The notes below the pieces were generated by a model, which was given only the letters and a program-made list of their open reading frames with translations, did no database searches and was not told the DNA's origin. Source: Neobacillus mesonae (GTDB lineage Bacteria > Bacillota > Bacilli > Paenibacillales > Paenibacillaceae). From it: 64,000 nt of DNA. The position numbers were made by a program, and so were the translations under genes. The DNA lies in assembly GCA_023715865.1 (NCBI GenBank), contig JAMBOW010000001.1, forward strand, positions 868,001-932,000, in the 5' to 3' direction. Shown here piece after piece: positions 1-7,749 of the stretch (positions are counted from its first letter, which is position 1; each line of letters begins with the position of its first letter).

Positions 1-435
1 TCAGATATCAAAAATATTTTAGCAGAGACTGAAATTGCTTCAGAGCTTCTCGGATTTGAAATAACAGAGAGCATTGCTGTTGACTTCAAAGTAGCTAATT
101 CAGTTTTAGAGGAACTTAGAAATATAGGTATTGGAATAAGTGTGGATGACTTTGGTACGGGTTACAGCTCCCTTGCTTACTTGTCTAAAATGCCGATAAG
201 CTGTCTAAAGATTGATCGTTCTTTTATCAATAACTTAGGATCTGAGGATGGAAATTCAATTGTGAAAGCGATAATTACTCTTGCTAAAGGTCTTGACTTA
301 AAGGTGGTTGCTGAGGGTGTAGAGACAGCAGAACAAAAAATAGAGCTAGAAGAACTAGGGTGTGACTTTGTTCAAGGTTACTTTTATAGTAAACCCTTAA
401 GTGTTAGTGTGTTTGAACGTTCTATATTTTATTAA
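1..435 (+). CDS. EAL-domain protein, C-terminal part (cyclic-di-GMP phosphodiesterase type)
   Basis: The reading frame is open from the first base, so the gene starts outside the window. The visible 144 residues are the C-terminal two thirds of an EAL domain, which hydrolyses cyclic di-GMP. Recognisable blocks in order are FEITES (metal-binding Glu), DDFGTGYSSL (the DDFGTG metal loop), KIDRSFI, VVAEGVET (catalytic-loop Glu) and GYFYSKPL near the end. All key residues in the visible part are intact, so this portion looks catalytically competent. Whether a GGDEF, PAS or membrane region precedes it cannot be seen. The stop at 433-435 is followed by about 330 bases without a gene. Confidence 0.93.
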   Translation, partial: SDIKNILAETEIASELLGFEITESIAVDFKVANSVLEELRNIGIGISVDDFGTGYSSLAYLSKMPISCLKIDRSFINNLGSEDGNSIVKAIITLAKGLDLKVVAEGVETAEQKIELEELGCDFVQGYFYSKPLSVSVFERSIFY

Positions 436-570
436 GACTTGTAATATGAAGTGGGGTCCTCTGCAACACCAGATAATGAATTAATACGTGAATTGATAGA
501 TGTATAACAAAGCTATAAACCGAATTTAAAAGGAGCAAGGCATCTTCGTACCAAAACGTTAGTTATGTAA

Positions 571-635
571 AGGGACAAGAGCATAGTCGCTTTTAAAGCC
601 GCTATTTAGCGGCTTTTTTATATTATGGGTACAAT
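571..635 (+). repeat. GACAAGAAC-family intergenic element (copy 1)
   Basis: GGGACAAGAGC is followed by AGTCGC and then a GCCGCTA/TAGCGGC hairpin with a T6 tail, ending in a GGTACAA remnant. The same order of parts occurs at 6981-7205 and, on the other strand, at 50826-50880, so this is one member of a dispersed family. Confidence 0.65.
595..619 (+). terminator. Intrinsic terminator inside a repeat element
   Basis: AAAGCCGCTA pairs with TAGCGGCTTT around a minimal loop and runs into T6. It is the first strong terminator downstream of the EAL gene. Confidence 0.75.
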
Positions 636-697
636 GTGTGGTTAAAAAATATGTTTGATTGAAGTCTACGTATCGGCTCAGTTGGAAGCATTTCAAA

Positions 698-741
698 AAA
701 ACAGGGGACAGACTGCCTTGTTAGAAGCTGCCCCCTGTTTC
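698..741 (-). terminator. Terminator of the SDR gene
   Basis: AAACAGGGG at the left pairs with CCCCTGTTT at the right. Read on the minus strand the hairpin runs into T7, as expected just after the SDR stop at 765. Confidence 0.75.
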
Positions 742-764
742 TTTACCTTTTGCTAATTCCAAAT

Positions 765-1604
765 CTAACGGTGGCTTATCGGAGTTCCTTGCGCTCCGTT
801 CGAAACAGCTTCCCATTTCTCCCAAGTGGCTAAACGATCAGCATAGACTCCGCGCACCAAAGGCAAGACCCCTGCGCCGACCGCAAACCGCAAAGGTGGG
901 TCCTCGGCGTCTATGATTTGAAGAATCGCTTCGACCGTCGCAATCGGATTGCCTCGTTCTTCTGTCGATAAACGAACGGACACCCGATTTCGAAGTTCAG
1001 CGTAGACTTCCAATCCTTGTGATGTCTTCATGGACAGGGGGCTTCCGAAGTCAGTTGCAAAGGCGCCCGGTTCGAGCAACGTGACCTTAATGCCGAAGCT
1101 TTTAACCTCTTGAGCGAGGCTATCGTGCAATGCTTCGACTGCCCATTTGGACGCGCAATAGAAGCCAATGAGCGGCGCCGCAACAATCCCCATGGCACTT
1201 GAGACGCCGAGAATGTGCCCGCTGCCTTGTAGTCGAAGCAGAGGCAGGGCAGCTTGGATGACACGAAGCGTACCAAAGTAATTAGCGTCAAATAGTTCGC
1301 GGACGTCGGATTCGTCAGCCTCCTCAGTCGTGCCAACCAGTGTGTATCCGGCATTATTTAGGACGACGTCCAGCCTGCCGAAATGCGCATGAGCCTGCTG
1401 AACGACATGTTCGACCTGCTGGGAATCTGTTACATCGAGCGCTAGGGGGAGAACAGCGTCTCCAAAACGTTCCTTAAGTTCGGCGATGCTTTCCGGTGTT
1501 CGAGCGGTCGCGGCAACCTTATCCCCGCGAGAGAGTGCGGCCTCCGCCCAAATGCGCCCTAATCCGCGAGAGGCTCCTGTAATGAACCAGACTTTGTTTT
1601 CCAT
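765..1604 (-). CDS. Short-chain dehydrogenase/reductase (classical SDR)
   Basis: This 279-residue protein has the N-terminal nucleotide motif TGASRGLG, the NNAG block (VVLNNAGYT), an active-site Ser in GVSSAMG and the catalytic pair in YCASK, so it is an NAD(P)-dependent oxidoreductase of the classical SDR type. The substrate cannot be told from sequence. The frame is open further upstream to a TTG at 1619, but the GGAGGAG at 1608-1617 overlaps that codon and is well placed for the ATG at 1604. The gene is divergent from a LysR regulator with a palindrome between them, so it is probably that regulator's target. Its GC content is higher than that of the neighbours, which may point to transfer. 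Confidence 0.92.
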   Translation of the reverse strand: MENKVWFITGASRGLGRIWAEAALSRGDKVAATARTPESIAELKERFGDAVLPLALDVTDSQQVEHVVQQAHAHFGRLDVVLNNAGYTLVGTTEEADESDVRELFDANYFGTLRVIQAALPLLRLQGSGHILGVSSAMGIVAAPLIGFYCASKWAVEALHDSLAQEVKSFGIKVTLLEPGAFATDFGSPLSMKTSQGLEVYAELRNRVSVRLSTEERGNPIATVEAILQIIDAEDPPLRFAVGAGVLPLVRGVYADRLATWEKWEAVSNGAQGTPISHR

Positions 1605-1711
1605 AGTATTCTCCTCCAATACAGTTCCTGTGTGTAGTGTTTTTAAAGCTTCTGTTTTCTCTTTCGTTCTTCTATAATGTTACGGCTTAGCAGCTTGATA
1701 CGGAATTTCAA

Positions 1712-1736
1712 ATAAGTTAGCATGGTATTAACTTAT
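1712..1736. promoter_or_regulatory. Candidate LysR operator between SDR and lysR-type gene
   Basis: ATAAGTTA and TAACTTAT form a perfect 8-bp inverted repeat with a 9-base spacer, 30 bases before the regulator's start and about 110 bases before the SDR start. The position and spacing suit binding by a LysR dimer, which is an inference. Confidence 0.55.
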
Positions 1737-1765
1737 GGTTTATGCAAAAGGAGGAGCCTGCCTGA

Positions 1766-2647
1766 ATGTTTGAGCAACTGAAGACGTTTGTTCAAGTGGT
1801 GAAGTCCGGAAGCTTTTCTAAGGCAGCCGAAAAGCTTTTTATTTCTTCAACCGCTGTGATGAAACAAATGAATTTGTTGGAAAAGCAAGCCGGAGTCCCA
1901 CTTCTTATCCGTACCAACCACGGTGTCAGCCTCACAAAGGCAGGAACAGCTTTTATCAAAGATGCGGAATATATGCTGCAGTATTTTCAAGAATCTCTTA
2001 TCCGCATGCATCACTCCGCACAGGCCAATCGGCATATTGTTCGGGTGGGTACTTCTATGCTTAACCCCTGTAAGGTTTTGATTGATTTGTGGAATGGAAT
2101 TAGCGACCTATACCCTCAATTCGGAATAAACATCGTTCATTTCGAAGATGACGCACATACACTCCCAACCACTTACCGCATGATTGGCCAATCGCTCGAT
2201 ATCATTGCGGGGCCATTTCTTACAGATAACTTGAAGGATTACTACCGTGTGCTTGAACTGGGGAGTTACCGCGTTTGCTTTGCCGTATCTCGGCAACATA
2301 GGCTGGCTTCAAGAAAAACACTTTTTATTAAAGATTTGTATGGGGAAAGATTGGCTGTAGTGAATGGTGGGAATAGTGCCGTCATTCATAACATACGAGA
2401 TTTCCTGAAAATGAAACATCCTCAAATACAAATTAAAGATGTTCCGCGTCTCTATGATCTTGATGTGTTTAATCGCTGCGAGGAAAGTAATACGGTTATG
2501 TTATCATTGGAGGCGTGGGCAGATATTCATCCATCCTTGGTGACGATCCCTAGTGATTTAGATTTCGCAGTTCCATATGGTTTAATATATCCATTACATC
2601 CATCCAAGGAAGTTGGTCAATTCTTAGAAATCATAAAAGAAATGTAA
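1766..2647 (+). CDS. LysR-family transcriptional regulator
   Basis: This 293-residue protein has an N-terminal winged helix-turn-helix (MFEQLKTFVQVVKSGSFSKA, then AAEKLFISSTAVMKQMNLLE) followed by a periplasmic-binding-like effector domain, the usual LysR size and layout. It is divergent from the SDR gene and a 25-bp palindrome lies between them, so it most likely controls the SDR gene and itself in response to an unknown small molecule. The ATG follows GGAGGAG by about ten bases. The helix-turn-helix has Val-Met-Lys where most family members have Leu-Ser/Thr-x, which is unusual but still fits. Confidence 0.93.
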   Translation: MFEQLKTFVQVVKSGSFSKAAEKLFISSTAVMKQMNLLEKQAGVPLLIRTNHGVSLTKAGTAFIKDAEYMLQYFQESLIRMHHSAQANRHIVRVGTSMLNPCKVLIDLWNGISDLYPQFGINIVHFEDDAHTLPTTYRMIGQSLDIIAGPFLTDNLKDYYRVLELGSYRVCFAVSRQHRLASRKTLFIKDLYGERLAVVNGGNSAVIHNIRDFLKMKHPQIQIKDVPRLYDLDVFNRCEESNTVMLSLEAWADIHPSLVTIPSDLDFAVPYGLIYPLHPSKEVGQFLEIIKEM

Positions 2648-2791
2648 GGTAATGTTTTACCTAAGGTTGAGTGATGTCGAGGCGCGCTGTGTAAAAGACT
2701 GTTTTCGTCAAAGGTTACCAAGATAAATATATGTCGTTAGTGAGTAGGGAGGCACAAAGTAAGTTCAACTAACTGGGAATTATAGCTCAAT

Positions 2792-2866
2792 AAATTAAAG
2801 GAGGCAGCTGATCAACAAATTAAAGGAGGCAGCTGATCAACAAATTAAAGGAGGCAGCTGATCAAC
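2792..2866 (+). repeat. Three tandem copies of a 25-bp unit
   Basis: The unit is AAATTAAAGGAGGCAGCTGATCAAC in two pieces: AAATTAAAGG then AGGCAGCTGATCAAC. Three copies are identical base for base and directly adjacent. Each carries the GGCAGCTGATCA that serves as the left terminator arm, but only the last is followed by the matching right arm. Coordinates are good to about one base. Confidence 0.9.
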
Positions 2867-2884
2867 GTGATCGGCTGCTTTTGT
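2853..2884 (+). terminator. Terminator downstream of the lysR-type gene
   Basis: GCAGCTGATCA pairs with TGATCGGCTGC around ACG and runs into TTTTGTT. The left arm is the third copy of the tandem repeat. Confidence 0.7.
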
Positions 2885-2972
2885 TCAACTAACGAGCAGG
2901 TTAGTTCTATTATGGTATTATGAGGAGTTATACTATCGGTGAGAATCTGAAGTATTGGGGAGGTAGGTGGGT

Positions 2973-3443
2973 ATGGAATACAGCATACGCTTGGCAGAGA
3001 AAGAAGATATCAGAGTTTTACTTGATGTGAGAAATAACAAGGATTTATTTACAACGTATTTGAACCAACAAGAAAAAAAGGAAATGTATCTCCTTGTTGC
3101 TGAGATGGATAGATCAACAATTTTGGGGTTCGGTCTTCTAAAACTTAATAGTAACTTATCGCCCAAATTGAGCGACTTATATGTAAATGAAAATTATCGT
3201 GGCAATGGTATTGGTTCGGGTTTAATTAGACATCGTGAAAAACTTGCAAGAAAACTCGGCTATTCTGAAATATTCGTTAGTGTTGACCCAATTGGGAATC
3301 CGAAAATGTTAAAGCTTATAACCAAGCTTGGATATAAAAGAATTACTGAACCATACTCAAGAACAGCTCTATTCCACAATGAAGATGGGACAACATATGT
3401 GAAAACTTATACAAGAGTTGATTTGAAGAGGTCATTGAACTAA
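2973..3443 (+). CDS. GNAT-family N-acetyltransferase
   Basis: This 156-residue protein matches the GNAT fold: acetyl-CoA is bound at the ENYRGNGIGSGLIRH segment (the R/Q-x-x-G-x-G/A motif A), preceded by the beta strand LSDLYVNE and followed by the SEIFVSVDP strand and a GYKR motif B end. The substrate is unknown. An in-frame GTG at 2967 lies only three bases after GGGGAGG, while the ATG at 2973 is nine bases away, so the ATG is chosen. It appears to be a single-gene unit with lower GC than the SDR/LysR pair. Confidence 0.88.
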   Translation: MEYSIRLAEKEDIRVLLDVRNNKDLFTTYLNQQEKKEMYLLVAEMDRSTILGFGLLKLNSNLSPKLSDLYVNENYRGNGIGSGLIRHREKLARKLGYSEIFVSVDPIGNPKMLKLITKLGYKRITEPYSRTALFHNEDGTTYVKTYTRVDLKRSLN

Positions 3444-3530
3444 CGGGAAACGCTAATTCAATCATCTATAAGATTAAAACCTCCTAATAGAAGCAAACTA
3501 GATTTACTTCTTTAGAGAGAGGGTAATAGA

Positions 3531-3835
3531 ATGAAATATTTTACCAAAGAATGGTATGAACTGTGTCAAAAGTCAAGTTTTCATCTAGCTTTAGAGGAAG
3601 AACAGCAAGCTGAAACTTATTCAGAAAAGTATTTTCAACAATTGTATAATACAGAGTTAAAGAGTTGGCTTGATTTACAAGAAGAAGTTGCTACTATAAT
3701 GAAAAACAATGAAACAATAAATACAACTGATAATAAGGAAGAGACCTTTAATACAGAGAAGGCAATCGGAAATTTTCATGATGGTTTCATTTATAATCAA
3801 GAGCAGTTACAAGAGAAGTTACCAGAAACAATTGG
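3531..3835 (+). pseudogene. DUF4085-like gene, truncated by a deletion
   Basis: The start (MKYFTKEWYELCQ, behind GAGAGGG) resembles DUF4085-type proteins of Bacillales, which are usually well over 200 residues. Here the family-like sequence runs to about LPETI and then changes into an out-of-frame tail (GIALAKLKVYLIYL, stop at 3876-3878). That tail is the wrong-frame reading of a histidine phosphatase gene. The joint lies at GAAACA around 3825-3830. The family assignment rests only on the N-terminal motif and is moderate; the loss of the C-terminal part is clear. Confidence 0.6.
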
Positions 3836-4375
3836 AATAGCCTTGGCAAAGCTCAAGGTATATCTGATATACCTTTAAGCGAAGAGGGAACAAAGCAAGC
3901 TTATGCTTTGGCTTATAGGATTTCTGGGGAAGATTGGGATATTATCTTCTCCAGTAATCTGACGAGAGCGATACAAACAGCTGAAATAATAAGGGGATCT
4001 TTGGGAGTAAATGAAGTATTCACTGATGAACGTATCAGAGAAATTGATTGTGGGATAATTGAGGGAACTACCGAGGAAGAACGCATAGCTCGTTGGGGTG
4101 TCCATTGGCGTGAACAAAATATTGGTATGGAAGATTTCCAAATGGTCGCAAGGCGTGGAGTAAGTTTTCTCGAAGAACAGATTGTAGTACATGCCAGCAA
4201 GAGGATTTTAATTGTGAGTCATGGGGCATTGATTGGATTGTCATTGCAACATCTTTTACCTCATTACTTCAAAAAAACGTACATAGATAATACCTCTTTA
4301 ACTATTCTCACGAATACTAACAACGTTTGGTTATGCCAAATTTACAACTGCACGGAACATCTTAGATTAAACTAA
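3833..4375 (+). pseudogene. Histidine phosphatase (phosphoglycerate-mutase-like), 5' end lost
   Basis: In the frame starting at TGG 3833 the sequence reads W-N-S-L-G-K-A-Q-G-I-S-D-I-P-L-S, the region that normally follows the catalytic RHGET motif. It continues with SSNLTRAIQTAEII, REIDCGIIEG and SHGALIG, typical of this superfamily. The RHG phospho-acceptor histidine is absent because upstream DNA belongs to another gene. A later ATG at 3908 would give 155 residues, but the product would lack the essential histidine, so this is called a pseudogene. One extra A at about 3830 would restore an E-T-N-W-N reading. Confidence 0.75.
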
Positions 4376-4400
4376 CGGGAAACGTTAGATCAAATTGCAT

Positions 4401-4431
4401 GAGCAGTTGACGGTTGTCAGCTGCTCTTTTT
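4401..4431 (+). terminator. Terminator in an ACGGG-type element
   Basis: GAGCAGTTGAC pairs with GTCAGCTGCTC around GGTT and runs into T5. It would end transcription from the acetyltransferase and pseudogene region. Confidence 0.75.
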
Positions 4432-4442
4432 CATTAAGCTAA

Positions 4443-4504
4443 AACTGTCGAGGGACAAGAACTTGTACCGATTACCGATTAGATAAATATCTAACTGGAG
4501 TTTA
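4443..4504 (+). repeat. GACAAGAAC-family element (copy 2)
   Basis: GGGACAAGAACTTGTACC is followed by GATTACCGATTAG, ATAAATATCTAACTG and AGTTTA. The same order and almost the same bases occur at about 7124-7205, so the two sites share a roughly 60-bp direct repeat. Confidence 0.75.
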
Positions 4505-5005
4505 GGAGAGTAGGTAGGTCAACGTGTCGGGTAAACAAAAATTAGTTGAACAGTAGTTATTTTAACGAGCCAAAATCATCAATCAAAACAACTACCTGAA
4601 TTTTATTCAAGTTCTGCTGATTATTATGAAACGCATTATAATTACAACTGCACAACGTAACGGGAAATGCTAAATTAATCAGATTATGAAGCAGTTGGCT
4701 ACATTCGGCTGCTTTTCAATGAGATAATGAGATTCACCTATGATAGGTAAAAAAACTCGGACTGTAGACTGAGCTATGAATCAGACTCAAGATTGTTTGG
4801 TGCACGCCATTCTCCAAGTAATATAAAGATAGAAGATACAATTCAATGCCATGCAGGGTAGTACCAGCGAAGCTGTAACCACTTTCAATAAGGGGATACC
4901 AAGATTACAATAAGTTGTTTAAGTTTAATACTTCCAACACGCATACCCCCATCCTGTTTTGGAAAGGGGTAAAGTCATTTAATTCTTTTCAATTTAAAAA
5001 TCTTT

Positions 5006-5557
5006 TTATAAATTCCTTTCAAGTAAAATACTGACTTGTTCAGCTATTGAATTAGTACTTTCAGGTGTTGCATTTAACATATACAATTCCATTACCCCGA
5101 CAATTGCCATCCCTAAAAACTGGAGAAAAACTTCCTCACTAATTCCTTTATTTTTTCCGTTTTTTAAATCTATTTTTTCTTTTATTTCCTCAATCACAAA
5201 TTGTAAGAAACGATTTCTAAATGTAATTGTCCCGTTACTTGAGAATAAAGGAGAAAAGAATGACTTATTTCGCTCGAAATATTCGAACCAAATCATTGCC
5301 CCCTCTACTAAACCCTTGTCTTTTTTTTGCTGGCAAATAACTTTCAACTCAGCTAAGTGTTCTTCAATGAGTTTATCGAGTAAATCAAATTTATCGAGGT
5401 AATGAAGATAGAACGTTCTGTTCCCCACATTTGCTCCATAGCAAATATCCTTTACCGTAATTTTATCAAAATCCTTTACAGACATGAGTTCCATAAAAGC
5501 GTTTTTTATGGCTTCTTGAGATTTAAGTATCCTTCTATCGACTTTAGTCATTGTCAT
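5006..5557 (-). CDS. TetR-family transcriptional regulator
   Basis: The N-terminal helix-turn-helix (ITVKDICYGANVGNRTFYLHY) follows the TetR pattern, and the C-terminal half is a helical ligand domain of the TetR_C_33 kind. The frame stays open to a TTG at 5590, but that codon lies within a 44-bp palindrome, so a start at the ATG 5557 (or 5551, before TKVDRR) is more likely. No strong ribosome site decides between them. It is divergent from an alpha/beta hydrolase gene, its probable target, with two inverted repeats between. AT-rich compared with the downstream region. Confidence 0.85.
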   Translation of the reverse strand: MTMTKVDRRILKSQEAIKNAFMELMSVKDFDKITVKDICYGANVGNRTFYLHYLDKFDLLDKLIEEHLAELKVICQQKKDKGLVEGAMIWFEYFERNKSFFSPLFSSNGTITFRNRFLQFVIEEIKEKIDLKNGKNKGISEEVFLQFLGMAIVGVMELYMLNATPESTNSIAEQVSILLERNL

Positions 5558-5588
5558 AGTCACCAAACTTTCTTGAAAATTAATGCAC

Positions 5589-5632
5589 AATTTAATTGAA
5601 TTCGTGCATTAATGCATGAATTCAATTAAATT
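5589..5632. promoter_or_regulatory. 44-bp near-perfect palindrome, candidate TetR operator
   Basis: The arms AATTTAATTGAATTC (5589-5603) and GAATTCAATTAAATT (5618-5632) are perfectly complementary. The centre TGCATTAATGCA is itself a palindrome, and only the 5604/5617 pair is mismatched. It lies just upstream of the preferred tetR-type start and fits autoregulation, though it is longer than a usual TetR operator and may hold two overlapping sites. Confidence 0.7.
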
Positions 5633-5674
5633 GACGTTTGAAAACACTTTGTTTTTCTTTTATGTTATACACAC

Positions 5675-5710
5675 AGACGAAATAATACATCAATATGCAT
5701 TATTTCGTCT
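5675..5710. promoter_or_regulatory. Second inverted repeat in the tetR/hydrolase gap
   Basis: AGACGAAATAAT and ATTATTTCGTCT are a perfect 12-bp inverted repeat around a 12-base spacer that contains ATATGC. It lies about 45 bases from the large palindrome, on the hydrolase side, and could be the operator for the hydrolase promoter or a stem in its leader. Confidence 0.5.
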
Positions 5711-5956
5711 ATAGGTTATTTAACTATCTGTAGCATAATAAAACAGGTAAATCTAATCGAAAGAAGGGATGAAAATTTCATTGAATAAAAATTAATTTCC
5801 TTACTATCTATGGAGATTAAGTAAATGTCATGGTTGTCATTATGGTGACTAAAAAAGTATTATCTAAACAAAATATATATGGTCATAAAAGTATTACTTT
5901 TTCAGTGTATAGGCTGTAAGGTAGATGCTAAATTTATGATAAAAGGATAAAAAAAC

Positions 5957-6859
5957 ATGAAAAAATCAGTAACGTTTAAAAATGGTCATTTAAAGATGGC
6001 AGGTAACCTTTATTTACCAGAGGGATTTGACGAAAGTAAAAAATATTCTGGGATTGTTGTTGTACATCCTGGTGGAGGAGTAAAAGAACAGACTTCAGGG
6101 GTATATGCACAAAAGCTTTCTGACAATGGTTTTGTTGCATTAGCATTTGACGCGTCTTGTCAGGGAGAGAGCGAGGGAGAACCACGTTTACTTGAAGATC
6201 CGAATGCCAGAGTAGAAGATGTGCGTTGTGCGGTGGATTATTTAACGACTCTTCCGTATATTGATCAAGAAAAGATTGGGGCACTTGGTATTTGTGCGGG
6301 TGGCGGTTATGCCATAGCTGCAGCTCCAACTGAACGCCGCATCAAAGCAGTTGCGACTGTGAGTGCAGTGGATATCGGTGCTATGTTCCGAGGAAAGGGT
6401 AGCATTGAAACACAATTGCAAACACTTGAGGCGGTTGCGAAGCAGCGTACTGCAGAAGCAAATGAAACAGAAGCTCATTTCCTTACTTATGTACCTGATA
6501 CGCTCGAAGAAATTGATGATAATACACCTTTGCTTATGCGTGAAGCATATGACTACTATAGAACGCCTAGAGCACAGTACCCTAATTCTCCAAATCGATT
6601 CCTATTTACAAGCGTTGACAAACTCATGGCTTTCTCCGCAACAGGCCAAATCAGCACTTATCTAACTCAACCGATGTTATTGATTTTTGGAACAGAGGCT
6701 GACACACGCGTTTACAGCGAACAATTCTACGAATTGTCGAATGGACCAAAGGAATTGTTCTGGGTTGAGGGTGCAACGCATGTTGCTATGTATGATATCC
6801 CCAAATATATAGGTCAAGCTGTACCTAAGTTAACAGATTTCTTTGGCAAGAATCTTTAA
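5957..6859 (+). CDS. Alpha/beta hydrolase (YcjY/dienelactone-hydrolase-like)
   Basis: This 300-residue protein has an alpha/beta hydrolase fold: oxyanion region VVVHPGGGVKEQ, nucleophile elbow GICAGGGYA, acid region (LLIFGTEADTRVY) and a late His in EGATHVAMYD. The nucleophile position is Cys rather than Ser, as in dienelactone-hydrolase-like and YcjY-like groups, so a thiol-based hydrolase is expected; the substrate is unknown. AAAAGGAT stands before the ATG. It is divergent from the TetR gene with palindromes in between, so it is probably repressed by that protein and induced by a compound it acts on. Confidence 0.88.
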   Translation: MKKSVTFKNGHLKMAGNLYLPEGFDESKKYSGIVVVHPGGGVKEQTSGVYAQKLSDNGFVALAFDASCQGESEGEPRLLEDPNARVEDVRCAVDYLTTLPYIDQEKIGALGICAGGGYAIAAAPTERRIKAVATVSAVDIGAMFRGKGSIETQLQTLEAVAKQRTAEANETEAHFLTYVPDTLEEIDDNTPLLMREAYDYYRTPRAQYPNSPNRFLFTSVDKLMAFSATGQISTYLTQPMLLIFGTEADTRVYSEQFYELSNGPKELFWVEGATHVAMYDIPKYIGQAVPKLTDFFGKNL

Positions 6860-6917
6860 GAAATAAGAAAGTAGCATCCAACGTGTTTTTATAGAACGGA
6901 ATCTTGGTATCATTAAG

Positions 6918-6963
6918 AATAAAGCCGTTTTCCTAGTCATTTTAGGAAAGCGGCTTTATTTTG
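6918..6963 (+). terminator. Terminator of the hydrolase gene
   Basis: AATAAAGCCG pairs with CGGCTTTATT and TTCCTA with TAGGAA, leaving two small internal loops. T-rich sequence follows. Confidence 0.85.
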
Positions 6964-6980
6964 ATATTACTGGACTTGTT

Positions 6981-7205
6981 GGGGTACAAGAACATATGCC
7001 CATCGAAAGTCGCTATTTCGGAGGGTTTTTTTGTAAATGTCGTGGGACAAGAACATATTCCCAATGAAAGTCGCTAATTAGCGGCTTTTTTATGTTATCG
7101 GTACAAGTTCTTGTCCCGAGCCAAGGACAAGAACTTGTACCGATTGCCGAAATGGACAAGAACATGGGCCGATTACCGATTAGATAAATATCTAACTGAA
7201 GTTTA
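6981..7205 (+). repeat. Cluster of GACAAGAAC-family elements (copies 3-6)
   Basis: The nine-base core occurs as TACAAGAAC at 6985, GACAAGAAC at about 7046, inverted as GTTCTTGTC at about 7107-7115, then again at about 7126 and 7155. The middle copy is complete: the core, CCCAATGAAAGTCGC, a GCTAATTAGC hairpin with T6, then ATCGGTAC and the inverted core. The final part repeats the element at 4443-4504. Confidence 0.8.
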
Positions 7206-7749
7206 CAGCTAGTTCATTAAGCTAACGGGCAGGTTAGTGGAATTAGAAACAAAATAACAGTGATTAGGATTGATTTCTCATATATATTTGAAAAATATCT
7301 TCAATTTTGGAACATATTTTCTTAAATCCTCGTATTAATTTTAGAAAAACTCTCTAAGTCTAAAACCCTACTCTCAAAGCTTTACATTTGCTGGTTTTGA
7401 GCTTGGTAAACGTATTGTAACCTATTGGTTTTAACAAATTACGCTAAGATCATTGATGTATATACATATAAAGTTGAGGCTAAAGGGGCATGAACTGGCC
7501 TATAGCTAAGTTGCTAATTATGAGGAGCATTTAATTCCTCATATTTTGGCTTTTTAAAGACAACGGATGGCAGCTGGCTGGATAAGGAACTGGAACATTA
7601 TTTTTCTAAATATGGGTTGACTGAACAAGGCAATCTGAAACTTAAAAGCAGTGAATGCTCATATGAGGGTTATCCAGGGGATAATGGAAAATTTTACGGT
7701 GCTTGTTGAGAGAAAAACGCTAAGTTAATACAAACTGAGGAGGAGCAGA
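7206..7749. other. Gap with a dispersed element and a gene remnant
   Basis: The first 35 bases carry a TTCATTAAGCTAACGGGCAG-type element. Then follows AT-rich DNA without a gene until a coding remnant at about 7557-7709. ATGAGGA/TTCCTCAT at 7520-7542 could form a weak hairpin. Confidence 0.5.
7557..7709 (+). pseudogene. C-terminal remnant of an unidentified gene
   Basis: The frame from 7557 to the stop at 7707-7709 reads as ordinary protein: TDGSWLDKELEHYFSKYGL, then TEQGNLKLKSSECSYEGYP and a DNGKFYGAC end. There is no start codon or ribosome site, and the frame is closed by a stop at 7521. It looks like the tail of a lost gene. I do not recognise the family. Confidence 0.35.

Larger units (their letters stand above)
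436..764. other. Gene-free gap with one repeat element and two hairpins
   Basis: This gap between the EAL gene and the convergent SDR gene holds a copy of the GACAAGAAC-type intergenic element (about 570-635) with a hairpin ending in T6. A second strong hairpin lies at 698-741. I found no convincing short gene here. Confidence 0.6.
2648..2972. other. Gap with a triplicated 25-bp repeat and a terminator
   Basis: No gene is seen. The gap holds three perfect tandem copies of a 25-bp unit that contains a ribosome-site-like AAAGGAGG. The last copy forms the left arm of a terminator. Part of the ACGGGCAGGTTAG-type dispersed element follows at about 2885-2908. Confidence 0.6.
4376..5005. other. 630-base gap with repeat elements
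   Basis: No supportable gene. It contains two copies of the ACGGGAAACG-type dispersed element (about 4370-4440 and 4655-4720), each with an AGCAG...CTGCT hairpin, and a copy of the GACAAGAAC-type element (about 4443-4504) nearly identical to 7124-7205. Confidence 0.6.

Noticed and set aside
2792-2866. Short CRISPR array
   Set aside because: The three 25-bp units are directly adjacent without spacers and no cas gene is near.
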